Source of the DNA: Ruthenibacterium lactatiformans
GTDB taxonomy: Bacteria; Bacillota; Clostridia; Oscillospirales; Ruminococcaceae
Assembly: GCF_000949455.1 (NCBI RefSeq)
Contig: NZ_JXXK01000012.1
Span: 38,067-102,066 of the forward strand
Length of the DNA: 64,000 bases
Direction of reading: 5' to 3'
Shown: in pieces, positions 54,148 to 62,334 of the stretch
Numbering within the stretch: position 1 is the first letter of the stretch
Layout: each line of letters opens with the position of its first letter
Position numbers and translations under genes: made by a program
The notes under the pieces: model-generated
The model's database searches: none
Told to the model about the DNA's origin: nothing
What the model saw: only the letters and a program-made list of their open reading frames with translations

Positions 54148-54504
54148 TTATTTCGCGGCGTTCTTCGCGGTCTCGACAAGGGCGGAGAAGCTCTTCGGAT
54201 CATGGATGGCCATTTCGGAGAGCATTTTGCGGTTCAGCTCAATGCCGCTCTTCTTCAGGCCGTTCATGAAGGTGGAATAGTTGACGCCCTCGGCGCGGCA
54301 GGCCGCGTTGATGCGGGTGATCCACAGGCTGCGGAAATCGCGCTTTTTCTGTTTGCGGCCCACAAAAGCATAGTTGCCGCTCTTCATGACCTGCTCTTTG
54401 GCCATTTTAAAATGCTTGGATTTGCTGCCCCAGTATCCCTTCGCCAGCTTCAGGGTCTTTTTTCTTCTTTTGCGCGTCATCATAGCGCCTTTGATACGTG
54501 CCAT
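54148..54504 (-). CDS. rplT: Ribosomal protein L20
   Basis: A 118-aa basic protein (ARIKGAMMTRKRRKKTLKLA, KGYWGSKSKHFKMAKEQVMK, FRSLWITRINAACR), canonical bL20. It is needed early in 50S assembly, and in Firmicutes it represses its own operon through the leader RNA. The start ATG has GGAG nine bases upstream. It follows rpmI by 60 bases. Confidence 0.97.
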   Translation of the reverse strand: MARIKGAMMTRKRRKKTLKLAKGYWGSKSKHFKMAKEQVMKSGNYAFVGRKQKKRDFRSLWITRINAACRAEGVNYSTFMNGLKKSGIELNRKMLSEMAIHDPKSFSALVETAKNAAK

Positions 54505-54564
54505 ATTTCACAATCTCCTTTAAATGTAAGCTGTTTGATAATCGGTTGCCAAGCCCCTGACAGC

Positions 54565-54768
54565 TTAGGCGTACGGCAGCATGCGTTTGATTACGGCCGT
54601 ATTCGTCTTGTCGGCATAGGAAGCCTTGCGGTAGGCGCGTTTCAGCTTGCGGGTCTTGCCATGGCCGTTCAGCAAATGGCTGCGGAACGCATGGCCGCGC
54701 TTCACCTTGCCGTTTTTCGTCAGCTTAAAGCGTTTTTTCGCACCGGAATGTGTTTTGATCTTGGGCAT
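54565..54768 (-). CDS. rpmI: Ribosomal protein L35
   Basis: A 67-aa protein starting MPKIKTHSGAKKRFKLTKNG and ending IKRMLPYA, canonical bL35 (KTHSGAKKRF motif). It lies between infC and rplT, the standard order, 14 bases after infC. Confidence 0.97.
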   Translation of the reverse strand: MPKIKTHSGAKKRFKLTKNGKVKRGHAFRSHLLNGHGKTRKLKRAYRKASYADKTNTAVIKRMLPYA

Positions 54769-54782
54769 TTTATAGTTCCTCC

Positions 54783-55307
54783 TTAATTTTGCTTCGCGGG
54801 AGCGGGGGCAAGGAACATCTGCATGCTCCGGCCCTCCAGTTTGGGCTGCTTTTCCACAACGGCTTCCGGCAGGGCTGCGGCGAACTTCTTCTGAACCTCA
54901 AGGCCCAGGTCCGTATGCGCCATCTCACGGCCGCGGAAACGAATGGACACCTTCACCTTATCGCCCTTGGACAAAAACTTCTTCGCCTGGCCGACCTTGG
55001 TGTTGAAGTCGTTCGTGTCGATGTTGAGGGAAAGGCGGATCTCCTTGATGTCGACGATCTTCTGGTTTTTCTTCGCTTCCTTGTCGCGTTTCTGCATCTC
55101 GAAGCGGTACTTCCCGTAATCCAGGAATTTGCACACGGGCGGCTGCGCCTGCGGTGCGATCTTCACGAGGTCCAGATTTTTTTCTTCCGCTTTTGCAAGC
55201 GCGTCGCGCGTGGACATGATGCCGAGCTGGCTGCCGTCCGCGTCGATGACACGCACCTCTCTGTCGCGAATGCCTTCATTGATTTCCATTTCTTTTTTGC
55301 CGCTAAT
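54783..55307 (-). CDS. infC: Translation initiation factor IF-3, probable AUU start
   Basis: A 174-aa IF-3: N-domain (EINEGIRDREVRVIDADGSQ, LGIMSTRDALAKAEEKNLDL), linker DYGKYRFEMQKRDKEAKKNQ and C-domain (IRLSLNIDTNDFNTKVGQAK, VSIRFRGREMAHTDLG). GGAGGTG lies seven bases before ATT at 55305-55307, giving ISGKKEMEIN; the first ATG (55289) is 25 bases from the ribosome site. An AUU start is the known device for IF-3 self-repression, since IF-3 rejects non-standard starts. The ATG remains a fallback start. Confidence 0.93.
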   Translation of the reverse strand: MSGKKEMEINEGIRDREVRVIDADGSQLGIMSTRDALAKAEEKNLDLVKIAPQAQPPVCKFLDYGKYRFEMQKRDKEAKKNQKIVDIKEIRLSLNIDTNDFNTKVGQAKKFLSKGDKVKVSIRFRGREMAHTDLGLEVQKKFAAALPEAVVEKQPKLEGRSMQMFLAPAPAKQN

Positions 55308-55357
55308 CGTAAAGCACCTCCAAATGTTTCGGTTGCGGCGGGGGCTGCCCGCCTGTG

Positions 55358-55392
55358 AAAAAAAGTACGGCTTACGTGGAAGTAAGCCGCAC
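55358..55392 (-). terminator. Leader attenuator upstream of infC
   Basis: GTACGGCTTAC (55365-55375) pairs with GTAAGCCGCAC (55382-55392) with one mismatch, and the minus strand continues with seven T residues (55358-55364). It lies between the promoter and infC, in the place where Firmicute infC-rpmI-rplT operons carry an L20-sensing leader. The leader between 55393 and 55500 contains further GC-rich inverted repeats (for example GGCGC pairs near 55440-55460). The L20-leader identity is inferred from place, not from a covariance match. Confidence 0.75.
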
Positions 55393-55502
55393 TGCACAAA
55401 CAAACTCGCGCGCCCAGCGGCGCGTTCCTTCGTATGGACCCGGCGCCCTTTGGCGCGCAAGGTGAGCGCGGCGTCCGCCACAGCTACTTTATTTACCTGT
55501 AT

Positions 55503-55531
55503 AGTATAACGCCCCGCTGCGCACAAGTCAA
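55503..55531 (-). promoter_or_regulatory. Promoter of infC-rpmI-rplT
   Basis: TTGACT (55526-55531) and TATACT (55503-55508) on the minus strand with a 17-base spacer, near-consensus sigma-A boxes. The transcript would have a leader of about 190 bases before infC. Confidence 0.85.
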
Positions 55532-55557
55532 GGGGCAAATTTGCTTTTCCGCCGATT

Positions 55558-55622
55558 CTCTGCGGCGGGCGCATACGCCGCAGAGCCGCCGTGCCGGGGC
55601 ATCCCGGCACGGCGGCTCTGCG
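55558..55622 (-). terminator. Competing GC-rich hairpins after the GH2 gene
   Basis: A perfect 20-bp stem (55579-55598 with 55603-55622, loop GCAT) begins 16 bases after the GH2 stop. A second pairing, CTCTGCGGCG (55558-55567) with CGCCGCAGAG (55576-55585), shares bases with the first, so the two exclude each other. No T-run follows the large stem. It probably ends or protects the GH2 transcript and insulates the infC promoter. Confidence 0.6.
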
Positions 55623-55638
55623 CGCGTGCGGCACGCGC

Positions 55639-57924
55639 TTACTTTTTGATCTTGTTCAGCATCTCGTTGAGCGTGATGAGCATGCGCTTGCCCTGCTCGG
55701 GGTCCGCGCCGGCCTTGCCGCCGATGCCCATGCTGCTGGCCATGCCTGCCATACCCTCCAGGGTCATGTCCTTCACCATGCCCAGCATGCTTTTTTTCAG
55801 CTTCATCTTTACCGTGGCCTGCATGAACTGCATCAGCACATTGCCGGCCTCTTCGTTCTTCATGATGTCGCCGATCTTATCCTTGACGGAGAAGTACCCC
55901 TCGCGCACCACAATGGTGTCCACGTCCTTGTAATCGTCCACATTGAACCAGTTGGCCGCGCCCGCGTCGTCGCCTGTATCGTCCGGGTCAACATAAATAT
56001 ACGCCTGGTTCGGCTCGGCCACCTTTTCAATGGACATCGCGTCGGCGCACGCGCCCGCCCTGGCGCTGATCTGCGTAAAGCCGTCGCTCATGGGCACATG
56101 CTCGAACACGAACACCTTGCTGCCCTCCTGCTCGGCAAACAGCCTGCCGTCCACATACAGTGCGACCTTGGGTAGGTTGGAATACACCTTCACCGTGGTT
56201 TCTTCGCCGGTGCGCTGGGCATAGCGGCGGCTGCACAGGTGTACAAATTCTTCGTCGCTCCAGTATGCCTTGTACAGGTAAAAAGCGTCCTTGCGAATTT
56301 TGCGGTCCAGCGTCATCAGGCCCTTGTTGTTGCGGCCCTTTACGCCGCCCTCGTCGCGGGCGTCACAGCCAAAGTCAAACATGTTCCACACATGCGTGGC
56401 CCACAGCCAGGGGCGCTCGTCGATGACCTTCGCCAGATGCTCGTGGTACACCGCCTGGTATTCCTCGGTGTAGTCCTTGCACTTGGGCGTGTCGCTGTGG
56501 TAGCTGACAATGCCCTCCGCGCCGTACTCGGAGATGCCCAGCGGGCGGTCCGGATGCAGCGCGTGGAATTTATCCAGCCATTGCTCGTTGTTTTCCAGCT
56601 CGCCGCCGTACCAGCCGAAATAATGGTTATAGCTGAGCACGTCGGTGATATGGTGCATATCGTTCTCCATCGGCACCATGGAAACGTGGGCGATGGTGGT
56701 CATGCGGGTCTTGTCCATCTCGTGCGCCAGGGCATTCAGGTCCCGCAGGTTGTCCAGCAGGCCCGGGCGCTCGCCGCCGATGGTGATCTCGTTGGAAATG
56801 CCCCAGAAGCAGATGGAGGGATGATTGTAGTTCTGCACGATCAGTTCCTTCATCTGGCTGCGGCAGTTCTCGTGCGCGCCGGGGGCGGGGTTCATCACAG
56901 AGATGAACGGGATCTCGGCCCACACCACAAGGCCCGCGCGGTCGCACGCGTCATAGAAATACGGGCTGTGCTGGTAATGCGCAAGGCGCACGGTGTTCGC
57001 GCCCACCTCGCGGATAAAGGCCACGTCCTCCTCGTGCTGCTCTTTCGTCAGCGCGTTGCCCTGGCCCAGACGGTCCTGATGGCGGGACACGCCGCGCAGC
57101 GGCGTGAGCACGCCGTTGAGGAAAAAGCCCTTCTGCGGGTCCACCGTATAGGTGCGCACGCCCAGGTTGGCGGACACATTGTCGATGGTCTCGTTGTGAA
57201 CGGTGAGCAATGCCTCCACGGCGTACAGGTACGGGTCCTTCACGCCCTGCCACAGGTGGGCGTTTTCAATGCGCACCTCCGCGTGCACCCGTTCCGCAGC
57301 CGGACGCACGGCGCCGGCCACGATGACGCCCGCGGCGTCGCGGACGATGAACTCAACGCTCTGGCCCTCGACGGGGTTTGTGATGAACGCGTCCAGAGAG
57401 ACAACGGCCGCGCCGTCCTCCACCGCAGCGGACACGTCAAAGCCCTTTCCGCCGCAATAGTCAAGGTCAAAGCGGGAGTCCTCCACGGTGATGAGGTTCA
57501 CGCCGCGGTACAGGCCGCCGTAAAACGTGAAGTCCGCCGTCTGGGGATACACGTCGTCGCGCTGGGTGTTGTCCACCCAGATGGCCAGCAGGTTCTCGCC
57601 GTCGTGCAGCGCGTCCGTCACATTGGCGCGGAACAGCGAATAGCCGCCCTTATGGCTGGCCTTCTCCACACCGTTGACGATGATCTTGCCCACGCTGGAA
57701 GCCGCCTCGACTTCCACATACACGTTTTTGCCCGCCGGCTTCTCAATGGTCTTGAGATAGCAGCATGGGCCGCGCCAGTAGTCGCTGCCGCCGTCCTGGC
57801 CGTCCAATGCGTTCCAGCAGTGGGGCAGGTCCACGCGGGCAGCGCCGGCGGGAATGGCTGCCGGGGCCGTTTCGCAGCCTTTGACAAAGGCCCAACCCTC
57901 GTTGATGGGTAGGATGTGTTTCAT
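55639..57924 (-). CDS. GH2 beta-galactosidase-like glycoside hydrolase
   Basis: A 761-aa enzyme with the GH2 domain order: N-terminal sugar-binding jelly roll (1-160), Ig-like domain (165-265) and TIM barrel (270-560). The acid/base Glu is in CFWGISNEITIG and the nucleophile Glu in PLGISEYGAEG. The C-terminal 170 residues hold another beta domain and a Met/Lys/Gly-rich helical tail (KLKKSMLGMVKDMTLEGMAG). There is no signal peptide, so it acts on imported sugar. It lies 100 bases after the symporter gene and should act on its substrate; beta-galactoside or beta-glucuronide are both possible. ATG 57924 follows GAGGG. Confidence 0.88.
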   Translation of the reverse strand: MKHILPINEGWAFVKGCETAPAAIPAGAARVDLPHCWNALDGQDGGSDYWRGPCCYLKTIEKPAGKNVYVEVEAASSVGKIIVNGVEKASHKGGYSLFRANVTDALHDGENLLAIWVDNTQRDDVYPQTADFTFYGGLYRGVNLITVEDSRFDLDYCGGKGFDVSAAVEDGAAVVSLDAFITNPVEGQSVEFIVRDAAGVIVAGAVRPAAERVHAEVRIENAHLWQGVKDPYLYAVEALLTVHNETIDNVSANLGVRTYTVDPQKGFFLNGVLTPLRGVSRHQDRLGQGNALTKEQHEEDVAFIREVGANTVRLAHYQHSPYFYDACDRAGLVVWAEIPFISVMNPAPGAHENCRSQMKELIVQNYNHPSICFWGISNEITIGGERPGLLDNLRDLNALAHEMDKTRMTTIAHVSMVPMENDMHHITDVLSYNHYFGWYGGELENNEQWLDKFHALHPDRPLGISEYGAEGIVSYHSDTPKCKDYTEEYQAVYHEHLAKVIDERPWLWATHVWNMFDFGCDARDEGGVKGRNNKGLMTLDRKIRKDAFYLYKAYWSDEEFVHLCSRRYAQRTGEETTVKVYSNLPKVALYVDGRLFAEQEGSKVFVFEHVPMSDGFTQISARAGACADAMSIEKVAEPNQAYIYVDPDDTGDDAGAANWFNVDDYKDVDTIVVREGYFSVKDKIGDIMKNEEAGNVLMQFMQATVKMKLKKSMLGMVKDMTLEGMAGMASSMGIGGKAGADPEQGKRMLITLNEMLNKIKK

Positions 57925-58024
57925 ATGTTTTCCCTCTCTTTTCTGATGATATATATGTGTCCCGGAAAAACCGGGCGGAAAGCTGTATCGTATGCGGCGC
58001 GGGCCGTGCGCCCGGCCGGGGCCG

Positions 58025-59443
58025 CTACGGCTCCTGTGCCGCTTCGCCGCGCCGTTCGCGCAGCACGGCGGCGTTTTCCTCCACGCGCTTTTTGGTGAGC
58101 GGATAGGCCAGCAGCAGCACAAGGAACACGCCGAGATAGCTCAGGCCGGGCACCAGCGTGGAAATGGTGTAAATGCCCTCGCGTACAGGCTGCGTCTGCA
58201 CCACATGGCCCGTGCTGCTCACATAGCCGATGGCCGCCAGTGCAAAGCCGACCACGCCGCCCGCCAGCGCCTGGCCCAGCTTGCGCGCAAACGAGTAGAC
58301 GGCGTACACGGTGCCGTCGTCGCGGCTGCCGGTGCGTACCTCCTGATAATCGATAACGTCGATGATGAACGCCCAGATGACCATATTGAAAAAGCCCACG
58401 CCCACGCTGCCCACCAGCATCAGGCCGATATAGGCCCACACCGAGCGCAGACGCAGCGCCCACATCAGCAGGTACGCCGCGGCGGCAACGCCCACGCCCA
58501 CACAGCCGGCCTCTTTTTTGCCGAACCTTTTGGACAGCTTTGCCGCAAAGGGCGCCAGCGCCAGCATGGGCAGCACGCCCGCGAACCCTACAAGCGAGAG
58601 CATGTCCGCACTGTTGAAATAATCTTTGAACAGGTACATGTTCATGCCCTGGCCCAGCAGGCTTGCCAGAAGCAGCAGCAGCGCGGCGCCGATGACGGCT
58701 GTGAGGGCGCGGTTGCCCGCCAGCGCCTTTGCCAGCGAGGCAAAGCTCTGCCGTTTGGCCTCCCTGGGCGGCGCCGCCTGCACACGCTCACGGCACAGCG
58801 CATAGCAAAGCAGATAGCAGGCCACGGCGCACACGCCGTAGACAACGGCGATCACCGTGAAGCGCTCCGGGATAACGGTCTGCGTGCCGTCCGCCGCGGT
58901 GCGGAACAAAAACAACGGCGTCGCCGCGGCGATGATCAGGTTCGCCAGCATGGCGCCCACGCTGCGGAACGTGGAAAGCGACGCGCGCTCGCCTGCGTCG
59001 GCGCTGAGCACCGACGCCATGGAACCGTATGGAATATTGATGGCGGTATAACAGATACTGCCCCAGAAAATATAGGTGGCGAACATGTAAGCCACCTTGC
59101 CCGCATAGGGCCAGCTGCGTGCAAAATAAAGGTACATCAGCACGCTGGCCAGCGCCACGGGCACGCACACGCGCAGGATCCACGGCCGGAACCGGCCGCC
59201 GCGGGACGGCGGAAGCGTATCCACCAGACGGCCCATGCCCACGTCCGTGAACGCGTCCACGCAGCGCGCCACCACGAACAGCACGCCCACCAGCCCTGCG
59301 CTGACGCCCAGCACATCCGTATAAAACAGTGTCAGATAGCTGCCCGCGAAAATAAATGTGAAGTCGTTGCCGAAATCCCCGAACAGATATCCCAATTTAT
59401 CGCGGAACCCGAACGGGCGCTCATTTTGAGGCTGCAATGCCAT
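58025..59443 (-). CDS. GPH-family (MelB-like) sugar:cation symporter
   Basis: A 472-aa, 12-helix transporter of the glycoside-pentoside-hexuronide group. Motifs: FGFRDKLGYLFGDFGND at the N-terminus with the cation-site Asp residues, DAFTDVGMGRLVDTLPPSRG, RFRPWIL, and YTAINIPYGSMASVLSADAG. It imports a glycoside, likely the GH2 substrate. ATG 59443 was preferred to a TTG two codons earlier; AAGGAG lies upstream. Transcribed away from the AraC gene. Confidence 0.9.
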   Translation of the reverse strand: MALQPQNERPFGFRDKLGYLFGDFGNDFTFIFAGSYLTLFYTDVLGVSAGLVGVLFVVARCVDAFTDVGMGRLVDTLPPSRGGRFRPWILRVCVPVALASVLMYLYFARSWPYAGKVAYMFATYIFWGSICYTAINIPYGSMASVLSADAGERASLSTFRSVGAMLANLIIAAATPLFLFRTAADGTQTVIPERFTVIAVVYGVCAVACYLLCYALCRERVQAAPPREAKRQSFASLAKALAGNRALTAVIGAALLLLLASLLGQGMNMYLFKDYFNSADMLSLVGFAGVLPMLALAPFAAKLSKRFGKKEAGCVGVGVAAAAYLLMWALRLRSVWAYIGLMLVGSVGVGFFNMVIWAFIIDVIDYQEVRTGSRDDGTVYAVYSFARKLGQALAGGVVGFALAAIGYVSSTGHVVQTQPVREGIYTISTLVPGLSYLGVFLVLLLAYPLTKKRVEENAAVLRERRGEAAQEP

Positions 59444-59504
59444 ATGCAAACTACTCCTTTATCAAGATAACATATACCAAGGATGCCCCGTTAGGAAGAT
59501 TTTA

Positions 59505-59533
59505 TTGACATTTGTACAATTTTTGGGTAACAT
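59505..59533 (+). promoter_or_regulatory. Promoter of the AraC-type gene
   Basis: TTGACA (59505-59510) and TAACAT (59528-59533) with a 17-base spacer, 39 bases before the AraC ATG. The divergent gap 59444-59571 is AT-rich; I see no strong sigma-A pair for the symporter on the other strand, which would fit activator control. Confidence 0.75.
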
Positions 59534-59571
59534 TCAAATATCATAAAAATTTTACAGGAGCTTTATCATTC

Positions 59572-60783
59572 ATGGCAGACGTTCCCTTTGCGTTCATCCG
59601 CGATATGATGGCCGCCGCGCTGGGCGTGGAGGCGCATCTGCTGCGCCCGCCCTACAAGGACGCGCAGGAGTTCGACTACCGGCTGTCCCGCATTCTGCGC
59701 GCGGATTTTGATTACAAGGACATTTTCAGCGCAAGCGCCATGCACGGGCTGGAGGAAGGCACCGTGTACTATGTGCACAATACGCTGGAGCTGAACTATG
59801 TTTTCATGCCTGTGCCCGGCCCAAAGCCGCGCAGCGTGCTGCTGTTCGGCCCTTTTCTGTATGAGGCGGCGTCCGGCCCGTTCTTTGAGCGTGTGCTGGC
59901 GCAGAACCGCATCGGCAAGGGCGACGCCGCCGCGCTGCGCACATTTTACGGCACCGTACCCGAGGTGGCCGAGCCCACGATGGCTGCGGCGGCACACGCC
60001 GTGGCATGCCAGCTGTACGGCGCGCACGACCCCGCCCGCGTAGTGCACCGCACGCTGGCTTCCACCGTGACGGGCCGGGCGCAGCCGGACGAGGCGTTCC
60101 AGTTTTCCATGGAGCTTCTGGAGCGGCGCTACCGCGATGAAAACGCGCTGCTGGCCGCCGTGTCCCGCGGCGATTACGACGCGGCCGTGCGCCATCTGGG
60201 GCGGTTCTCCATCAAAAATTTCACGCCCCGCACCGGCGAGCTGCTGCGGGACGTCAAAAACATGCTCATCGTCGTCAACACGCTGCTGCGCAAGGCCGCG
60301 GAAAGCGGCGGCGTACATCCGGTGTATATCGACCAGCTCTCCGGCGCGCTGGCGGTGAAGATCGAACGCGTGGCCGACACCGTGGAAGCGAACCGTCTGG
60401 GCCTGGAGATGCTGCGCCGCTACTGCCGCCTGGTGCGCAACGACGCGCACAGCGGCTGCTCCCAGGCCGTGCAGAAAACGCTCAGCTACATCAGCCTGCA
60501 CCTTTCCGGCGAGCTTTCGCTGCGCTCCATTGCGGCGGCGCTGGGCTTCAACGCCACATATCTCTCCGCTCAGTTCAGCCGGGAGCGCGGTGAAACGCTG
60601 ACAGCCTATATCCATACGCTGCGCCTGCAGACGGCCCGCCGTCTGCTGGACGAAACCGACCTGCCCGTGGCCGAGGTGGCCGCACGGGTAGGCATGGTGG
60701 ACGTGGCGTACTTTTCACGGCTGTTCAAAAAGAAATACGGCCTTTCGCCGCTGCGCTACCGCGCGCGCCCCGCAGAAGGGTAG
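59572..60783 (+). CDS. AraC-family regulator of the glycoside locus
   Basis: A 403-aa protein. The long N-terminal part (1-290) has no family I can name. The C-terminus has two helix-turn-helix motifs (about 300-397): SLRSIAAALGFNATYLSAQF and VAEVAARVGMVDVAYFSRLF, then KKYGLSPLRYRAR. It diverges from the symporter and GH2 genes and is the obvious candidate regulator. AGGAG lies ten bases before the ATG at 59572. Confidence 0.85.
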   Translation: MADVPFAFIRDMMAAALGVEAHLLRPPYKDAQEFDYRLSRILRADFDYKDIFSASAMHGLEEGTVYYVHNTLELNYVFMPVPGPKPRSVLLFGPFLYEAASGPFFERVLAQNRIGKGDAAALRTFYGTVPEVAEPTMAAAAHAVACQLYGAHDPARVVHRTLASTVTGRAQPDEAFQFSMELLERRYRDENALLAAVSRGDYDAAVRHLGRFSIKNFTPRTGELLRDVKNMLIVVNTLLRKAAESGGVHPVYIDQLSGALAVKIERVADTVEANRLGLEMLRRYCRLVRNDAHSGCSQAVQKTLSYISLHLSGELSLRSIAAALGFNATYLSAQFSRERGETLTAYIHTLRLQTARRLLDETDLPVAEVAARVGMVDVAYFSRLFKKKYGLSPLRYRARPAEG

Positions 60784-60825
60784 AAGGCAGCAACATGCAT
60801 TTTTCATTTCCCGGCGCTGCTGAAG

Positions 60826-61410
60826 GTGGGCATGCGCATCTTCAAAACACTGGGCGCCGTGCTGCTGGTCTGTGCGGCATACGGGCTGCTGGGCGGGCGT
60901 AACCCCTGCTTCGCCTGCATCGGCGCGGTGTTCGGCATGGGCAGCTTCTGGCGCGAGGGCGTGCGCCACGGCGGCAATCGCTTTCTGGGCACGCTGCTGG
61001 GCGGGCTGGTGGTGATCCCGTTTTACTGTCTGTACACAAACCGCCCCTTCGGCCTGCCGGGGCACCTTTACCTGGTCCTGGGCCTCTTCTGCGTCATTTA
61101 CATCAATCTCCTGTTCGGCGCGCACAGTGCCATCCAGCCCGCCGCCGTGGTGTACTTTGTGGTGATGTTCACCGTCACAAAGGACAGATACGTCTCCTAT
61201 ACCATCGCGCGCATCCTTGGTACCGGCGTCGGGGTGTTGGCCGGCCTGGCCATCAACCGTCTGTTCCCCGCCCCCCGCGACGCCCGGGACACGGGGGATG
61301 CAGAGGCCATGCGGGAGGATGCGTCCTCCCATGCCCGGCGCGCTAAAAAAACGCACCCGGCGCGCCGGCACTGGGGCGGCTTTTCCGGAAAAGGGCGCGC
61401 AAGTTATTGA
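60826..61410 (+). CDS. Aromatic acid exporter-like (FUSC/ArAE) membrane protein, 5' end probably frameshifted
   Basis: A 194-aa protein with four hydrophobic segments (about 8-25, 28-45, 80-105 and 125-145) and LGTLLGGLVVIPFY and LGTGVGVLAGLAINRLF, as in the N-terminal half of FUSC/aromatic acid exporter proteins. The C-terminal 40 residues are polar. Start choice is uncertain: GTG 60826 or ATG 60832. Upstream, ATG 60795 has AGAAGG at a good distance but is one base out of frame; deleting one T in TTTTT (60800-60804) would join them and add residues that read MHFHFPALLKVG. This looks like a homopolymer frameshift, real or from assembly. Confidence 0.7.
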   Translation: MGMRIFKTLGAVLLVCAAYGLLGGRNPCFACIGAVFGMGSFWREGVRHGGNRFLGTLLGGLVVIPFYCLYTNRPFGLPGHLYLVLGLFCVIYINLLFGAHSAIQPAAVVYFVVMFTVTKDRYVSYTIARILGTGVGVLAGLAINRLFPAPRDARDTGDAEAMREDASSHARRAKKTHPARRHWGGFSGKGRASY

Positions 61411-61435
61411 CATATGCCATTTATAATGTTATACT
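61407..61435 (+). promoter_or_regulatory. Promoter of the DUF134-NifX gene
   Basis: TTGACA (61407-61412) and TATACT (61430-61435), 17 bases apart, close to the sigma-A consensus. The -35 box overlaps the stop codon of the preceding membrane-protein gene. Confidence 0.85.
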
Positions 61436-61466
61436 GGCCGCAGAACCAAACAAAGGAGGCTTTGCC

Positions 61467-62261
61467 ATGCCGCGTCCTGTAAAGCGCCGGCGCGTCTGCG
61501 AGCCGCCGCGCAACGCCCGCTTTGGCCCGCTGGACGGCGCGCCTGCCGAAAGCGTCGTCCTGGCAGTAGATGAATACGAGACCATCCGCCTGATCGACCT
61601 TTTGGGCCTGACGCAGGAGGAATGCGCCGGGCAGATGGGTGTGGCGCGAACCACAGTGCAGGCCCTGTACGAGGCCGCGCGCGCCAAGCTGGCGGACATG
61701 CTGGTGAACGGGCGGCTGCTGCATGTGAAGGGCGGCCCCTATGAGCTGTGCCCCCGGGCGGGCGGCTGCCGCGGCAAGCGGTGCGCACAGAGCGCGGGCG
61801 GCTCGGCCTTCTGCGCACGGTATCAAACCATATCGGAGGATGCAAATATGAAGATCGCTGTCACCTATGAAAACGGGCTGGTATTCCAGCATTTCGGCCA
61901 CACGCAGCAATTCAAGCTGTACACGGTGGAGAACGGCAAGATCACTTCCAGCGAGGTCATGGACACAAACGGCAGCGGCCACGGGGCGCTGGCGGTGTTT
62001 CTCAAAACGCACGGCGTGGACACGCTGATCTGCGGCGGCATCGGCGGCGGTGCGCGCACAGCGCTGGCCGAGGCGGGCATTGCGCTGTACCCCGGCGCGC
62101 GCGGCGCGGCGGACGCACAGGCCGAAGCGCTGCTGGCCGGCACGCTGGCCTATGACCCGGACACCACCTGCGCCCACCACGAGCACCACGGCGAGGGCCA
62201 CGAGGGCTGCCACGGCCACCACGGCGAGGGCCACACCTGCGGCGGGCACTGCGGACACTGA
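61467..62261 (+). CDS. DUF134 DNA-binding domain fused to a NifX-like domain with a His-rich tail
   Basis: A 264-aa fusion. Residues 1-100 are DUF134, a helix-turn-helix domain (PRPVKRRRVCEPPRNARFGP, LTQEECAGQMGVARTTVQAL); CPRAGGCRGKRC follows. Residues 128-235 are a dinitrogenase iron-molybdenum cofactor (NifX/NifB C-terminal type) domain: KIAVTYENGLVFQHFGHTQQ, TLICGGIGGGARTALAEAG. The last 25 residues are His/Gly/Cys-rich with a repeated HHGEGH. A metal-cluster-responsive regulator is plausible; there are no nitrogenase genes nearby. An internal GGAGG (61835-61839) precedes ATG 61848, so a separate 137-aa NifX-like product may also be made. Confidence 0.85.
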   Translation: MPRPVKRRRVCEPPRNARFGPLDGAPAESVVLAVDEYETIRLIDLLGLTQEECAGQMGVARTTVQALYEAARAKLADMLVNGRLLHVKGGPYELCPRAGGCRGKRCAQSAGGSAFCARYQTISEDANMKIAVTYENGLVFQHFGHTQQFKLYTVENGKITSSEVMDTNGSGHGALAVFLKTHGVDTLICGGIGGGARTALAEAGIALYPGARGAADAQAEALLAGTLAYDPDTTCAHHEHHGEGHEGCHGHHGEGHTCGGHCGH

Positions 62262-62280
62262 CCTCCTTTCGGCAAACAAA

Positions 62281-62319
62281 CGCCGCTTTCCCAAAACACG
62301 TTGGGAAAGCGGCGTTTTT
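62281..62319. terminator. Bidirectional terminator between the DUF134-NifX gene and tag
   Basis: A 13-bp perfect stem (62281-62293 with 62302-62314) followed by five T residues on the plus strand. The minus strand also continues with T-rich sequence, so it serves both converging genes. Confidence 0.88.
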
Positions 62320-62334
62320 GTTTTTATGCCGATG

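Noticed and set aside
55308..55634. Upstream extension of IF-3
   Set aside because: It would include the promoter and attenuator; the GGAGG site points to ATT 55307.
62185..62240. Tandem DNA repeat
   Set aside because: The repeated CACCACGGCGAGGGCCAC pieces encode the His-rich tail of the DUF134-NifX protein and are explained by that coding sequence.
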